Shown: positions 18,241 to 25,866 of the stretch, one piece after another
How positions within the stretch are numbered: the stretch's first letter is position 1
How the letters are laid out: every line of letters begins with the position of its first letter
NCBI GenBank assembly: GCA_031551865.1
Contig: JAVBMY010000005.1
Span: 167,320-231,319, forward strand
Direction of reading: 5' to 3'
DNA: 64,000 bases
Source: Rikenella sp031551865
GTDB taxonomy: Bacteria > Bacteroidota > Bacteroidia > Bacteroidales > Rikenellaceae
Made by a program: the position numbers and the translations under genes
Notes under the pieces: model-generated
Database searches by the model: none
What the model saw: the letters and a program-made list of their open reading frames with translations, nothing else
Told to the model about the DNA's origin: nothing

Positions 18241-19107
18241 ATGAGAAAAACCACACTGCTCCCCCTGATCGGAATCGTGGCCGCCACGCTTTCCGTACAG
18301 GCCACGGCCAAAAAAGCCCCCGCCGACAAGTTTGCCATCGAGTCGCAACGGCTCGTCTACGAACGCGACAACGCAGGCATCGAAGTGCTTTACCCGCAGA
18401 TGGAAGCTATCGATTCTTCGGTTAACGCCCTTGAGGAAAGTTTCAACGCCACGGTCTACGGCCTGATGTACAGATTCAGCACCGACAACCTCTCGCGCAG
18501 TATTCTAATGCCGCCCGTCACCGACAAGCGGACGCTCGACCACATGATCCTCAGCGCCGCGGCGCAAGCCAAAACCGACGGCGAGGAAGTCACCGGCGAC
18601 CCCTTCCCCTACAACTATTACACCACCTGGCAGACCTTCTCGAACGACAAGGTCGTGTCGCTGTTTTTCGACCAATTCATCTACCAGGGCGGCGCCCACG
18701 GTATCAAACAGGCGACGATCGTCAACTTCGACCCCGCCACCGGCCAGGCGTTCGACGTGCGCGACCACATTCGCGACACCGTCCGTTTTATGGAGCTCGC
18801 CCGCAAGGCCTACATGAAAGAGAACAAACTCAAAGACCCCGTGTTCAAGACACAGACCGGATTCTTCATGGAGCTCGACCAGTTGCCCATGCCCGAGAAC
18901 ATCGGTTTCGTGGCCCAAGGCGTGCTATTGTTCTACAACGTCTACGAGATCGCCCCCTACTCGCGCGGCCCGGTGACCATAGTAATCCCCTACTCGGCCT
19001 TCAGGGACGGCGTGATCCATCCCAACTTCACCGCCGCAGGCATGAAGAAATCAGGTTACAAAGAGTTCGAGGACAAATCTACCGCTGCCACGAAAATAAA
19101 GAAATAG
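18241..19107 (+). CDS. DUF3298-type secreted protein, tandem paralogue 3
   Basis: 288 aa with a Sec signal peptide (about 1-22, ending VQATA) and no lipobox. It has the intact DUF3298 signature FIYQGGAHGIK (about 149-159), NFDPATGQAFDVRDH, and the C-terminal NVYEIAPYSRGPVTIVIPYS that closely parallels paralogue 1. It begins 17 bp after paralogue 2, so the three genes form one operon. It is followed by a family A repeat that may end the transcript. Confidence 0.8.
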   Translation: MRKTTLLPLIGIVAATLSVQATAKKAPADKFAIESQRLVYERDNAGIEVLYPQMEAIDSSVNALEESFNATVYGLMYRFSTDNLSRSILMPPVTDKRTLDHMILSAAAQAKTDGEEVTGDPFPYNYYTTWQTFSNDKVVSLFFDQFIYQGGAHGIKQATIVNFDPATGQAFDVRDHIRDTVRFMELARKAYMKENKLKDPVFKTQTGFFMELDQLPMPENIGFVAQGVLLFYNVYEIAPYSRGPVTIVIPYSAFRDGVIHPNFTAAGMKKSGYKEFEDKSTAATKIKK

Positions 19108-19122
19108 AGGCCAGACACTACA

Positions 19123-19228
19123 TGTCATCCCGGGCGTAGCCGGGGGACCTTTTCAATGATATTACTGGCAGTTATTGTTCCTGTCGATTGTTTTTTGAAA
19201 AAGTCCCCCGGCTACGCCCGGAATGACG
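19123..19228. repeat. Family A inverted-repeat element (copy A5)
   Basis: 34 bp arms at 19123-19156 and 19195-19228 with three mismatches. Both carry the variant GGGCGTAGCC. Follows the DUF3298 operon. Confidence 0.85.
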
Positions 19229-19328
19229 TTCAACAGAAACCTCCCCGACACCTTCGTTTTCCGGGAATAACTAAAAACAGCGGCTGCTAAAAGCATCGCT
19301 CTCAATAATATAGACGCAACCCAACGCT

Positions 19329-20198
19329 ATGAAAAAATACCTCTCGCTCGTGCGTTTCTCGCACACCGTTTTCGGCCTTCCGTTCGCTCTGATCGGCTAC
19401 ACGATGGGCGTGTGCGTAGCCGGATTCTCGTGGTGGACACTGGCGGGGGTACTGCTCTGCATGGTCTTCGCACGCAACGCGGCGATGGGATTCAACCGAC
19501 TGGCCGACAGTGCCTTCGACGCGCAAAACGAACGCACCGCCAAGCGCGAGATCCCCGCAGGGAAAATCTCGCCGCTGAGCGCCTCGATTTTCGTGATGGC
19601 CAACGGCCTGCTCTTCATCGCAGCGACCTTTCTGTTCGAAGTGAACGGCGAGTGGAACCCGTGGCCCTTCCTCGGTTCGCCCCTGGTGCTCGCCATCCTG
19701 CTCGGCTACAGCTACACCAAACGCTTCACCGCCCTGTGCCACATTATCCTCGGAATCGGGCTGGGCATCGCCCCGGCGGCGGCCTATATCGCCGCAACCG
19801 GTACCCTGACCCCGGCCATCGGCGTGCTGTCGCTCCTGGTGCTGACCTGGGTGGCCGGGTTCGACATCATCTACGCCCTTCAGGATGCCGAATTCGACCG
19901 TTCGCACCGCCTGCACTCCATCCCTGCGAAGCTGGGAATCAGGGGAGCGCTCACGGTCAGTGCCGGACTGCACGTGATCACCGCCGCCTTGGTCGTATGG
20001 TTCGGCCTCCTGATCCACGGTAACTTATGTTACTGGATCGGTGCGCTCCTGTTCATCGTTGCCCTGATCCGGCAACACACCATAGTCAGCCCCCGCGACC
20101 TGAGCCGCGTGGACATGGCTTTCGGTACCCTCAACGGCATCGCCAGTGTCGGCTTTGCCCTGCTGGTAATCCTCGACTTCGTACAGCGGCAGTGTTAG
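19329..20198 (+). CDS. UbiA-family prenyltransferase, probably the futalosine-pathway enzyme (MqnP type)
   Basis: 289 aa integral membrane prenyltransferase with about eight hydrophobic helices. The first Asp-rich site is NRLADSAFDAQNERT (about 57-71) and the second is YALQDAEFD (about 183-191). Both bind Mg-pyrophosphate of the polyprenyl donor. The family includes UbiA, MenA and the futalosine-pathway MqnP. The MqnP-like choice is inference, based on overall resemblance to 4-hydroxybenzoate-type sequences and on futalosine hydrolase elsewhere in this window (58736-59323). It has no menaquinone gene beside it and converges with a DUF1761 gene after 12 bp. Confidence 0.8.
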   Translation: MKKYLSLVRFSHTVFGLPFALIGYTMGVCVAGFSWWTLAGVLLCMVFARNAAMGFNRLADSAFDAQNERTAKREIPAGKISPLSASIFVMANGLLFIAATFLFEVNGEWNPWPFLGSPLVLAILLGYSYTKRFTALCHIILGIGLGIAPAAAYIAATGTLTPAIGVLSLLVLTWVAGFDIIYALQDAEFDRSHRLHSIPAKLGIRGALTVSAGLHVITAALVVWFGLLIHGNLCYWIGALLFIVALIRQHTIVSPRDLSRVDMAFGTLNGIASVGFALLVILDFVQRQC

Positions 20199-20210
20199 CC
20201 GCCCCGGGGG

Positions 20211-20639
20211 TTAGAGCGTAGCGCAGAAGATAAAGACCGCACAAGCGATGGCCAGAAACCCGGCATTGATCAGAGCCGCCTGGCAGTAGTCTTTGTTCAC
20301 CCCGCCCATCTGGAACAGCAGGCTCCCTTTGAGCCAGCCGCAGAAACCGACCGACACGGCCACCGCCGCCCAGACCGACATCAGGGTCACGGCGAACAGC
20401 ACGATGCCGAGCAGCGCAGTTACCACCAGTTGCGTGAGCATGGTGTAGTATACGACCCCGGCCAGGGATTTACGGCTTGTATCAACATGGAACACCCGGG
20501 CCCAGGTCTTGGGAAAAAGCGCCGAGTACCACACCGCGCCAAGCGCGAAAACGGCAACGACCGAGATGATGTACCAAAGCCAGCCGATCTGCGAGAACAC
20601 TGACCAGAAACAAAAAGCTACAGGAGTACAAGTTTGCAT
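20211..20639 (-). CDS. DUF1761 family membrane protein
   Basis: 142 aa with four predicted membrane helices (about 18-38, 62-85, 88-105 and 118-140). It shows the DUF1761 signature GAVWYSALFPKTWARVF (about 34-50). Function is unknown. The start at 20639 is the first Met; a later start is possible because the first 15 residues are polar and variable. It converges with the UbiA-type gene and diverges from tRNA-Pro. A TAATCTTTG-like sequence just upstream is a weak -7 candidate. Confidence 0.75.
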   Translation of the reverse strand: MQTCTPVAFCFWSVFSQIGWLWYIISVVAVFALGAVWYSALFPKTWARVFHVDTSRKSLAGVVYYTMLTQLVVTALLGIVLFAVTLMSVWAAVAVSVGFCGWLKGSLLFQMGGVNKDYCQAALINAGFLAIACAVFIFCATL

Positions 20640-20681
20640 AACGGCAAAGATTAAAGGTTGTCACTTCTTCGCCGGACTTTA

Positions 20682-20713
20682 TTTGCCCGGTAATTTATAA
20701 ATGAGTATTTTTG
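20682..20713 (+). promoter_or_regulatory. tRNA-Pro promoter, textbook Bacteroidetes type
   Basis: TTTG (20682-20685), exactly 20 bp, then TATTTTTG (20706-20713). This is a full match to TTTG-N20-TAnnTTTG, ending 19 bp before the tRNA. Confidence 0.85.
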
Positions 20714-20732
20714 CCCCCTCGGAGAACACACT

Positions 20733-20807
20733 CGGGGTGTAGCGCAGCCCGGTTAGCGCACCTGCTTTGGGAGCAGGGGGTCCCAGGTTCGAATCCTGGT
20801 ACCCCGA
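20733..20807 (+). tRNA. tRNA-Pro (anticodon TGG)
   Basis: A 75-nt cloverleaf: acceptor CGGGGTG pairs with the 3' CACCCCG-type strand (last pair G-U). The anticodon loop TTTGGGA holds TGG, and the T arm contains GGTTCGAATCC. The discriminator is A, and CCA is not encoded. It has its own promoter and terminator. Confidence 0.96.
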
Positions 20808-20822
20808 CAAAACCTCCGAAAC

Positions 20823-20851
20823 AAAAAGCACGCCAAAAGGCGTGCTTTTTT
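20823..20851 (+). terminator. Terminator of tRNA-Pro
   Basis: 12 bp stem (20823-20834 with 20839-20850), tetraloop AAAA, and six Ts. It begins 15 bp after the tRNA and is nearly symmetric, so it could act in both directions. Confidence 0.85.
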
Positions 20852-20853
20852 AT

Positions 20854-20952
20854 TGTCATCCTGGGCAAAGCCGAATGAATTTCTAAAGAATCTTTTATCT
20901 AAGAAAATACAAATATCATCTTCCCTGCTTCGCAACTTGCCGTCAGGATGAC
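20854..20952. repeat. Degenerate family A element (copy A6)
   Basis: The left end TTGTCATCCTGGGCAAAGCC and right end GCCGTCAGGATGACA form short arms at the tips only. The inner part has diverged. Confidence 0.6.
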
Positions 20953-21046
20953 ATTCTTCACATTCCCGGATCCACGCCGGGGATAACTTAGAGCGAAAAA
21001 ATGTATCGAATCCGGCGAGCGGGAACAGGGACGGAGGCTCGCTTTT

Positions 21047-22408
21047 CTATTTCGTGCCGCGCTGGCGCAGCGCCTCGAACAGTATAACAGCCGCGGCTGC
21101 CGACACGTTGAGTGATTCGATGCGTCCGGCCAACGGGATACCCACCGCTTCGTCGCACAGTTCCAGAATGTCTTCCGACACGCCCTTGTCCTCGGCGCCC
21201 ATCACGATCACCGTGGCGGGACGCAGGTCGGCCTCGTAGAGCGAACGGTCGGCCTTCTCGGTAGCGGCCACTACCCGGAGCCCGGCCTCTTTCAGCAGCC
21301 GCAGGGCCACCTTCAGGCTGCCGGCACGGCACACCGGGATCAGGTTCAGAGCCCCGGCCGAACTGCGGATGGCTTCGGCATTGACCGGCGCCGAATTCTT
21401 GGCAGGCATGATTATGGCTGCGGCCCCGGCACACTCGGCGCTGCGGGCAATAGCCCCGAAGTTGCGCACATCGGTCACCGAGTCGGCCACGACGACCAAC
21501 GGCGCGGCACCCTGCTCGATCGCCGTACGCAATTCGTCGACCAGCTCGTTCAGTTCCTTGTATTCGATCATCGGCACAACCGCCACCACGCCCTGGTGGT
21601 TCCCGCGGTGGGTCAACTTTTCGAGTTTCTCGTAGGGGACTTCTTGGATAAAGAGCCCGGCCTCTTCGGCATCGTGACGCAGGGCGTCGAGCGCCGAGAG
21701 GTCGTAGCGTTCGTCGGCCGGGCCGCCTTCGCGACGGCGGATATACAGTTTCTCGATACCCTTTCCGGCTTCAAGTGCCTCGCGCACGGGGTGAATACCG
21801 AAAATCACGTTCTCGGGCGCCGGGCGTTCCTCGTCGCGGTCACCGAAACGGCGGTCGCCATGACGTTTATCGCCATAAGGTTTTCCGTGGTGTTTGTCGC
21901 CGAATTTGCGGTCGCCATAGGATTTGTCGCGGTCGCCGTAACGGTTACCGCCGAAAGAGCGGCCACTGTCGCGATCACCGTACCGCCTTTCACCCTGTCC
22001 GCGATCAGTGTAACGTTTCTCGCCATAAGAGCGGTCGTTGTCACGATCCGCGTAACGCCGTTCGCCGTAAGGTTTGTCACGATCGCCATAGCGATTCTCG
22101 CGATCGCCGCCGGAGCGATTTTCGCCATACGGACGATCCTCGCGGTCGTTGTAACGCTGACCTTCGTTGTCACGATCGCCATACGGGCGGTCGCTGCGGT
22201 TGTTATCGAAGCGGGGACGGTCGTCCTTGTCGTATTGACGCGGAGGGCGACCGAAGCCATACTGTTTGTTCGTATGGCGGTTGTCGTCGTACGTACCCAT
22301 CGGACGGCGCTCGTAGGGCTTCCGTTCAAGCGGGCGGCGGGTGGTGCGTTCTTCGTTGTCGAGGGCGTCGTCGGCCCGTTTGAAGAAACTTGTATTCTTG
22401 TCGTTCAT
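21047..22408 (-). CDS. rlmB: RlmB-type 23S rRNA 2'-O-methyltransferase with a long Arg/Asp/Tyr/Gly-repeat N-terminal tail
   Basis: 453 aa from the start at 22408 (MNDKNTSFF). Residues from about 199 to the end are a standard SpoU/TrmH methyltransferase: a small substrate-binding domain starting NVIFGIHPVREALE, then the knotted SAM domain with NFGAIARSAE, VMGAEDKGVS and LNVSAAAAVILFE. It is expected to methylate G2251 of 23S rRNA. The first ~198 residues are unusual: a low-complexity tail built from short units like RYGDRD, KPYGER and RFGDRD. The tail is highly charged and aromatic and should be disordered and RNA-binding. Typical RlmB is about 250 aa. The frame is open throughout and uses varied codons, so the repeat is in the protein, not a DNA artefact. 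Confidence 0.88.
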   Translation of the reverse strand: MNDKNTSFFKRADDALDNEERTTRRPLERKPYERRPMGTYDDNRHTNKQYGFGRPPRQYDKDDRPRFDNNRSDRPYGDRDNEGQRYNDREDRPYGENRSGGDRENRYGDRDKPYGERRYADRDNDRSYGEKRYTDRGQGERRYGDRDSGRSFGGNRYGDRDKSYGDRKFGDKHHGKPYGDKRHGDRRFGDRDEERPAPENVIFGIHPVREALEAGKGIEKLYIRRREGGPADERYDLSALDALRHDAEEAGLFIQEVPYEKLEKLTHRGNHQGVVAVVPMIEYKELNELVDELRTAIEQGAAPLVVVADSVTDVRNFGAIARSAECAGAAAIIMPAKNSAPVNAEAIRSSAGALNLIPVCRAGSLKVALRLLKEAGLRVVAATEKADRSLYEADLRPATVIVMGAEDKGVSEDILELCDEAVGIPLAGRIESLNVSAAAAVILFEALRQRGTK

Positions 22409-22431
22409 GATTTTCTTTGGTAAAGGTAAAA

Positions 22432-22521
22432 GGTCATCCTGAGGCATAGCCGAAAGATCTCGTATAGAATCTGAAGTCCAAAGCTTTTCGCAAAGATCCC
22501 TCTACTTCGCTCGGGATGACA
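22432..22521. repeat. Family A-like inverted repeat (copy A7), degenerate
   Basis: The left tip GGTCATCCTGAGGCATAGCC and right tip TTCGCTCGGGATGACA flank a degenerate dyad with inner AAGATC/GATC. It lies between the ABC-F gene end and rlmB start. Confidence 0.6.
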
Positions 22522-22532
22522 TAGGGTGTAGA

Positions 22533-24545
22533 TCAGGACTTTTCAAGTTCCTGCTGCGCCGTTTCCCAGTCGGCCATCTTTTGGGCGAGGTTATTTTTAT
22601 AACGGTTGTAGCGGTCGAAGATTGCCGGGTCGCGCAGGTCGATGCCGTGGGCTTCGGGATCGGCCATCTGCCGGTCCATTTCGGCAATCTGGGCTTCGAG
22701 GAGCGTCACCTCCCCTTCGATTTTTGCCACGCGCGAGCGCAGGCTGTTGCGGGTCCGGTCGCGCTCCTTCTTTTCGGCATAGGAAAGCTCGGGAACCTTG
22801 GCAACAGACGCCGTGTCGATTCCGGAAGCCTTAGGCTGCGGCGCGGGGGCCGCTTCGGCTTTGGCCGTAGCGGGAGCCGGTGCACTGCGGCGTTCGATCT
22901 CGCGCACATCCTCAAGCTGGCGTGCACGCAGGAAATCGTAGATGCCCCCCAGGTGTTCCTTTACGCGCCCGTCTCGGAATTCATAGACTTTGCTTACCAC
23001 CCCGTCGAGGAACTCGCGGTCGTGCGAGATCACCACCACCGCGCCGTCGTAAGCCATCAGCGCCTGTTTCAGCACGTCTTTCGAGCGCATGTCCATGTGG
23101 TTGGTGGGTTCGTCCAACACGAGCAGGTTGTAGGGTTCGAGCATCAGGCGGGCCATGGCGAGCCGCGACCGTTCGCCGCCGCTCAGCACGCGCACTTTCT
23201 TGTCGACTTCCTCGCCACGGAACAGGAACGCCCCGAGGATGTCGCGCAGGCGGGTGCGGATGTCGCCCACCGCTACGCGGTCAAGTGTGTCGAACACCGT
23301 AAAGTCGCCCTCCATCAGGTCGTCCTGGTTCTGGGCAAAGTAGCCGATCTTGACGTTATATCCCACCTTCACCTCGCCCTCGGTAGGCGCGAGTTGTTCC
23401 ATGATCATGCGCACGAGCGTGGTTTTCCCCTCGCCGTTGCGGCCCACGAAAGCCACTTTCTCGCCGCGTTCGACCAACACGTCGGCATTCGAAAAGACGT
23501 GCTTATCGACCACGCCTTCCGGGGTCTGGTTGCGGAACGTCATGCCGGCCTCTTTGGCCTGTACCACCACCTGACCCGCGCGTGGAGCGGCGGGAAAGCG
23601 GATGTTCAGGCGCGAAAGGTCTTCCTCTTCAATTTCGAGGCGGTCGAGCTTTTCGAGTTGCTTGACACGCGACTGTACCTGATTCGACTTGGTCGGTTTG
23701 TAGCGAAAACGCTCGATGAACTCTTCGGTCTTCTCGATCAGTTTCTGTTGGTTCTCGTAGGCGGCCTGCTGCTGGGCACGGCGTTCGGCGCGCAGTCCGA
23801 CGTATTTGCTGTACGGTACGCGATAATCGGTGGCTTTGCCGAGCGACAGTTCGATCGTGCGGTTGGTGACGTTGTCGAGGAACGCCCTGTCGTGCGAGAT
23901 CAGGATCACAGCGCCGGGAAAGCCCTGGAGATAGGTTTCGAGCCACTGGATGCTCTCGATGTCGAGGTGGTTGGTCGGCTCGTCGAGCAGGAAGAGCGAC
24001 GGGCGGCGCAACAGCAGTTTGGCCAGTTCGATGCGCATGCGCCAGCCACCCGAGAAGGTTGCCGTGGGCTTCTGGAACTCTTCGCGCTTGAAACCGAGCC
24101 CCAGCAGGATCTTTTCTATCTCGGCCTCGCGGTTGTCACCTTCGAGGAAATGGTAGCGTTCGGTGGCTTCGTGCAGGCGGTGCAGGAGTTTTTCGTAGTC
24201 GGGGCTTTCATAGTCAGTGCGTTCGGATACCTGGGCCGTGATGTCGGCGATCTCTTTCTCAAGGCTGACGATCTCGTCGAATGCCTTGCCGCACTCGGCC
24301 ACCAGGGTCGTGTCGTCGGCTACTTTCATCTGTTGGGGGAGGTAGCCGATAGTGCAGTCGGCATTATAGCCTACGCTGCCGCTGGTGGGAATCTGTTGCC
24401 CCACGACGATTTTCAGGAGGGTAGATTTTCCCGCGCCGTTCTTGCCGACCAGGCCGACGCGCTCGCGGGGGTTCACAACAAAAGAGACATCCCTGAAAAG
24501 GTCTGTCCCTCCGAAAGAAACGGTAAGGTTATCTATGGAAAGCAT
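22533..24545 (-). CDS. ABC-F family ATPase (Uup/YdiF-like), ribosome-associated
   Basis: 670 aa from the start at 24545 (MLSIDNLTVSFGG). Two ABC ATPase domains and no membrane segments. First domain: Walker A GKNGAGKST, signature FSGGWRMR, Walker B LLDEPTNHLD. A basic helical linker (about 240-320) follows, as in ABC-F proteins. Second domain: Walker A GRNGEGKTT, signature LSGGERSR, Walker B LDEPTNHMD. The tail (about 540-670) has an Ala/Pro stretch and then a coiled coil, as in Uup. ABC-F proteins act on the ribosomal E site or confer antibiotic protection; nothing here shows a resistance role. The unusually long, structured upstream gap (24546-24932) may be its leader. Confidence 0.88.
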   Translation of the reverse strand: MLSIDNLTVSFGGTDLFRDVSFVVNPRERVGLVGKNGAGKSTLLKIVVGQQIPTSGSVGYNADCTIGYLPQQMKVADDTTLVAECGKAFDEIVSLEKEIADITAQVSERTDYESPDYEKLLHRLHEATERYHFLEGDNREAEIEKILLGLGFKREEFQKPTATFSGGWRMRIELAKLLLRRPSLFLLDEPTNHLDIESIQWLETYLQGFPGAVILISHDRAFLDNVTNRTIELSLGKATDYRVPYSKYVGLRAERRAQQQAAYENQQKLIEKTEEFIERFRYKPTKSNQVQSRVKQLEKLDRLEIEEEDLSRLNIRFPAAPRAGQVVVQAKEAGMTFRNQTPEGVVDKHVFSNADVLVERGEKVAFVGRNGEGKTTLVRMIMEQLAPTEGEVKVGYNVKIGYFAQNQDDLMEGDFTVFDTLDRVAVGDIRTRLRDILGAFLFRGEEVDKKVRVLSGGERSRLAMARLMLEPYNLLVLDEPTNHMDMRSKDVLKQALMAYDGAVVVISHDREFLDGVVSKVYEFRDGRVKEHLGGIYDFLRARQLEDVREIERRSAPAPATAKAEAAPAPQPKASGIDTASVAKVPELSYAEKKERDRTRNSLRSRVAKIEGEVTLLEAQIAEMDRQMADPEAHGIDLRDPAIFDRYNRYKNNLAQKMADWETAQQELEKS

Positions 24546-24932
24546 TACGTAATAATCATTAGTGGAGGCGGTACATAACCACCCGGGGGGCTCCACCGTG
24601 GAATTTCGGGAGAAAATGGCGGTCTCTCTTTACGCGAGGCCGAAAGTGCAACGAGTCTCCCCCTGAACAGTGAAACCGCCGGGGAGGCCCGCCGGACCGA
24701 CGCGCGAATCTCCCGGAGAAACTCGCGCCCGCCCCGCCCTCTTCAAGGCGGGCGCGCCGAGGTGCATGCCGCACCCGCAATCGCTTGCCCGTTGAAAGGT
24801 TATTAACCTTTACGGGATAGGGCTGACAGCGTGTCTCTGACGCCGCTCCGCGCAGTGGCCGCAAAGCTCGGAGAAAATACGGCCGCGCTCTGCGCGCGGC
24901 CGCCAAGTTTTATTTCACTTACACAGAGGCGG
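24546..24932. other. 387 bp structured intergenic region, possible leader or ncRNA
   Basis: No credible protein. It holds a chain of dyads: GTGGAG/CTCCAC around 24571-24596, GCGCGA/TCGCGC around 24701-24727, GCCCGCC/GGCGGGC around 24727-24753, GGTGC/GCACC around 24761-24776, CCCGT plus AAAGGTTA with its complement (24788-24816), and a 9 bp GC stem (24880-24902) followed by CCAAGTTTTATTT. The AAAGGTTA-T-TAACCTTT core (24795-24811) is a perfect palindrome. It could be a plus-strand RNA ending near 24916 or the minus-strand leader of the ABC-F gene. It did not match RNase P RNA, tmRNA or SRP RNA signatures that I looked for. Confidence 0.5.
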
Positions 24933-25598
24933 TTATTCCCCTGCCTCCAAAATCTTATCTATGGCCGCCACCGGGTCGTTCGCCCCGAAGACCGCATTGC
25001 CGGCCACCAGCACATCGCACCCCGCGGCGAAAATAGCAGGGGCATTGTCGAGCGTCGCGCCGCCGTCGACCTGTAACAGCGCTTTCGACCCAGAAGCGTC
25101 GAGCAATGCTCGTGTGCGGCGGATCTTGTCGAGGCTGCCCTCGATGAACTTCTGGCCGCCGAATCCGGGATTAACCGTCATGATCAACACCATATCCAAC
25201 ATCGCTGTGACCTCTTCGATCGACGACACGGGGGTATGCGGGTTGAGCGCCACGCCCGCCTTCATGCCCGCCTCGCGGATGGCCTGCAACGTGCGGTTCA
25301 GGTGGGTCGACGCCTCGGCATGCACGGTCAGGTAGTCGGCCCCCGCATCGCGGAACTCGCTGATATAGCGCTCGGGCTGGACGATCATCAGGTGCACGTC
25401 GAGCACCTTGTCGGTGGCCTTGCGCAGGGCTTTCACCACCGGCAGACCATACGAAATATTGGGCACGAACACCCCGTCCATGATATCGAGGTGAAACCAT
25501 TCGGCCGCGCTGCGGTTGAGCATTTCGGCTGCGTCGCCCAGATGCAGGAAATCGGCCGAGAGCAGCGATGGGGATATGATTTTGGTACGTTTTTCCAT
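24933..25598 (-). CDS. rpe: Ribulose-phosphate 3-epimerase
   Basis: Interconverts ribulose-5-phosphate and xylulose-5-phosphate in the pentose phosphate pathway; cytoplasmic. 221 aa, the normal length. TIM-barrel motifs with metal and catalytic residues are SPSLLSADF (about 9-17), HLDIMDGVFVPNIS (about 37-50), DVHLMI, and MTVNPGFGGQKF (about 140-151), then LLQVDGG. The start at 25598 is directly before the conserved first strand. No partner pentose-phosphate gene is adjacent. Confidence 0.96.
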   Translation of the reverse strand: MEKRTKIISPSLLSADFLHLGDAAEMLNRSAAEWFHLDIMDGVFVPNISYGLPVVKALRKATDKVLDVHLMIVQPERYISEFRDAGADYLTVHAEASTHLNRTLQAIREAGMKAGVALNPHTPVSSIEEVTAMLDMVLIMTVNPGFGGQKFIEGSLDKIRRTRALLDASGSKALLQVDGGATLDNAPAIFAAGCDVLVAGNAVFGANDPVAAIDKILEAGE

Positions 25599-25614
25599 AA
25601 CCGCGGAACTATCC

Positions 25615-25796
25615 CGTCATTGCGAGGAGTACAGACGACGAAGCAATCGAGAAATCCGCCTTGTGGGGATATTATGCGATAACTCCATTTTGCGGTTCCT
25701 CCTCGTGCCTCGGCAATTTGCAAGCAAACTTGCATTGCGCCCGGCTACAGCGTAGGTTGCCGCGTCATTCGCGATGCTCACTCCTCGCAATGACGA
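25615..25796. repeat. Family B element (copy B2), long form
   Basis: Begins CGTCATTGCGAGGAGTAC and ends CTCCTCGCAATGACGAG. The inner segment holds GACGAAGCAATC. About 180 bp, with an unrelated centre. Lies between rpe and recQ. Confidence 0.7.
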
Positions 25797-25854
25797 GTCT
25801 GGGTGAATATCAGCACGGCAGCAATCGCCGCGCGGAACTTTGGCAAAGATACGC

Positions 25855-25862
25855 TAAATTTG
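25855..25862 (+). promoter_or_regulatory. -7 box abutting the recQ start codon
   Basis: TAAATTTG ends 4 nt before the recQ ATG (25867), so transcription should start at or next to the ATG and the mRNA would be leaderless. A TTTG exists at 25839 but is only 12 bp away, too close for a -33 element. Confidence 0.6.
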
Positions 25863-25866
25863 CGAG

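Noticed and set aside
21815..22330. CRISPR array or tandem satellite
   Set aside because: The repeats are short, uneven, in frame with rlmB, and vary at third codon positions; they encode a protein tail.
24559..24906. 115-codon Arg-rich minus-strand frame upstream of the ABC-F gene
   Set aside because: No domain or start context, and the DNA is better explained by consecutive hairpins.
24546..24932. RNase P RNA, tmRNA or SRP RNA
   Set aside because: A GAAAGTGCAAC segment recalled RNase P RNA, but the invariant GAGGAAAGTCCGGGC block and end pairing are absent. No tRNA-like end for tmRNA and no SRP core were found.
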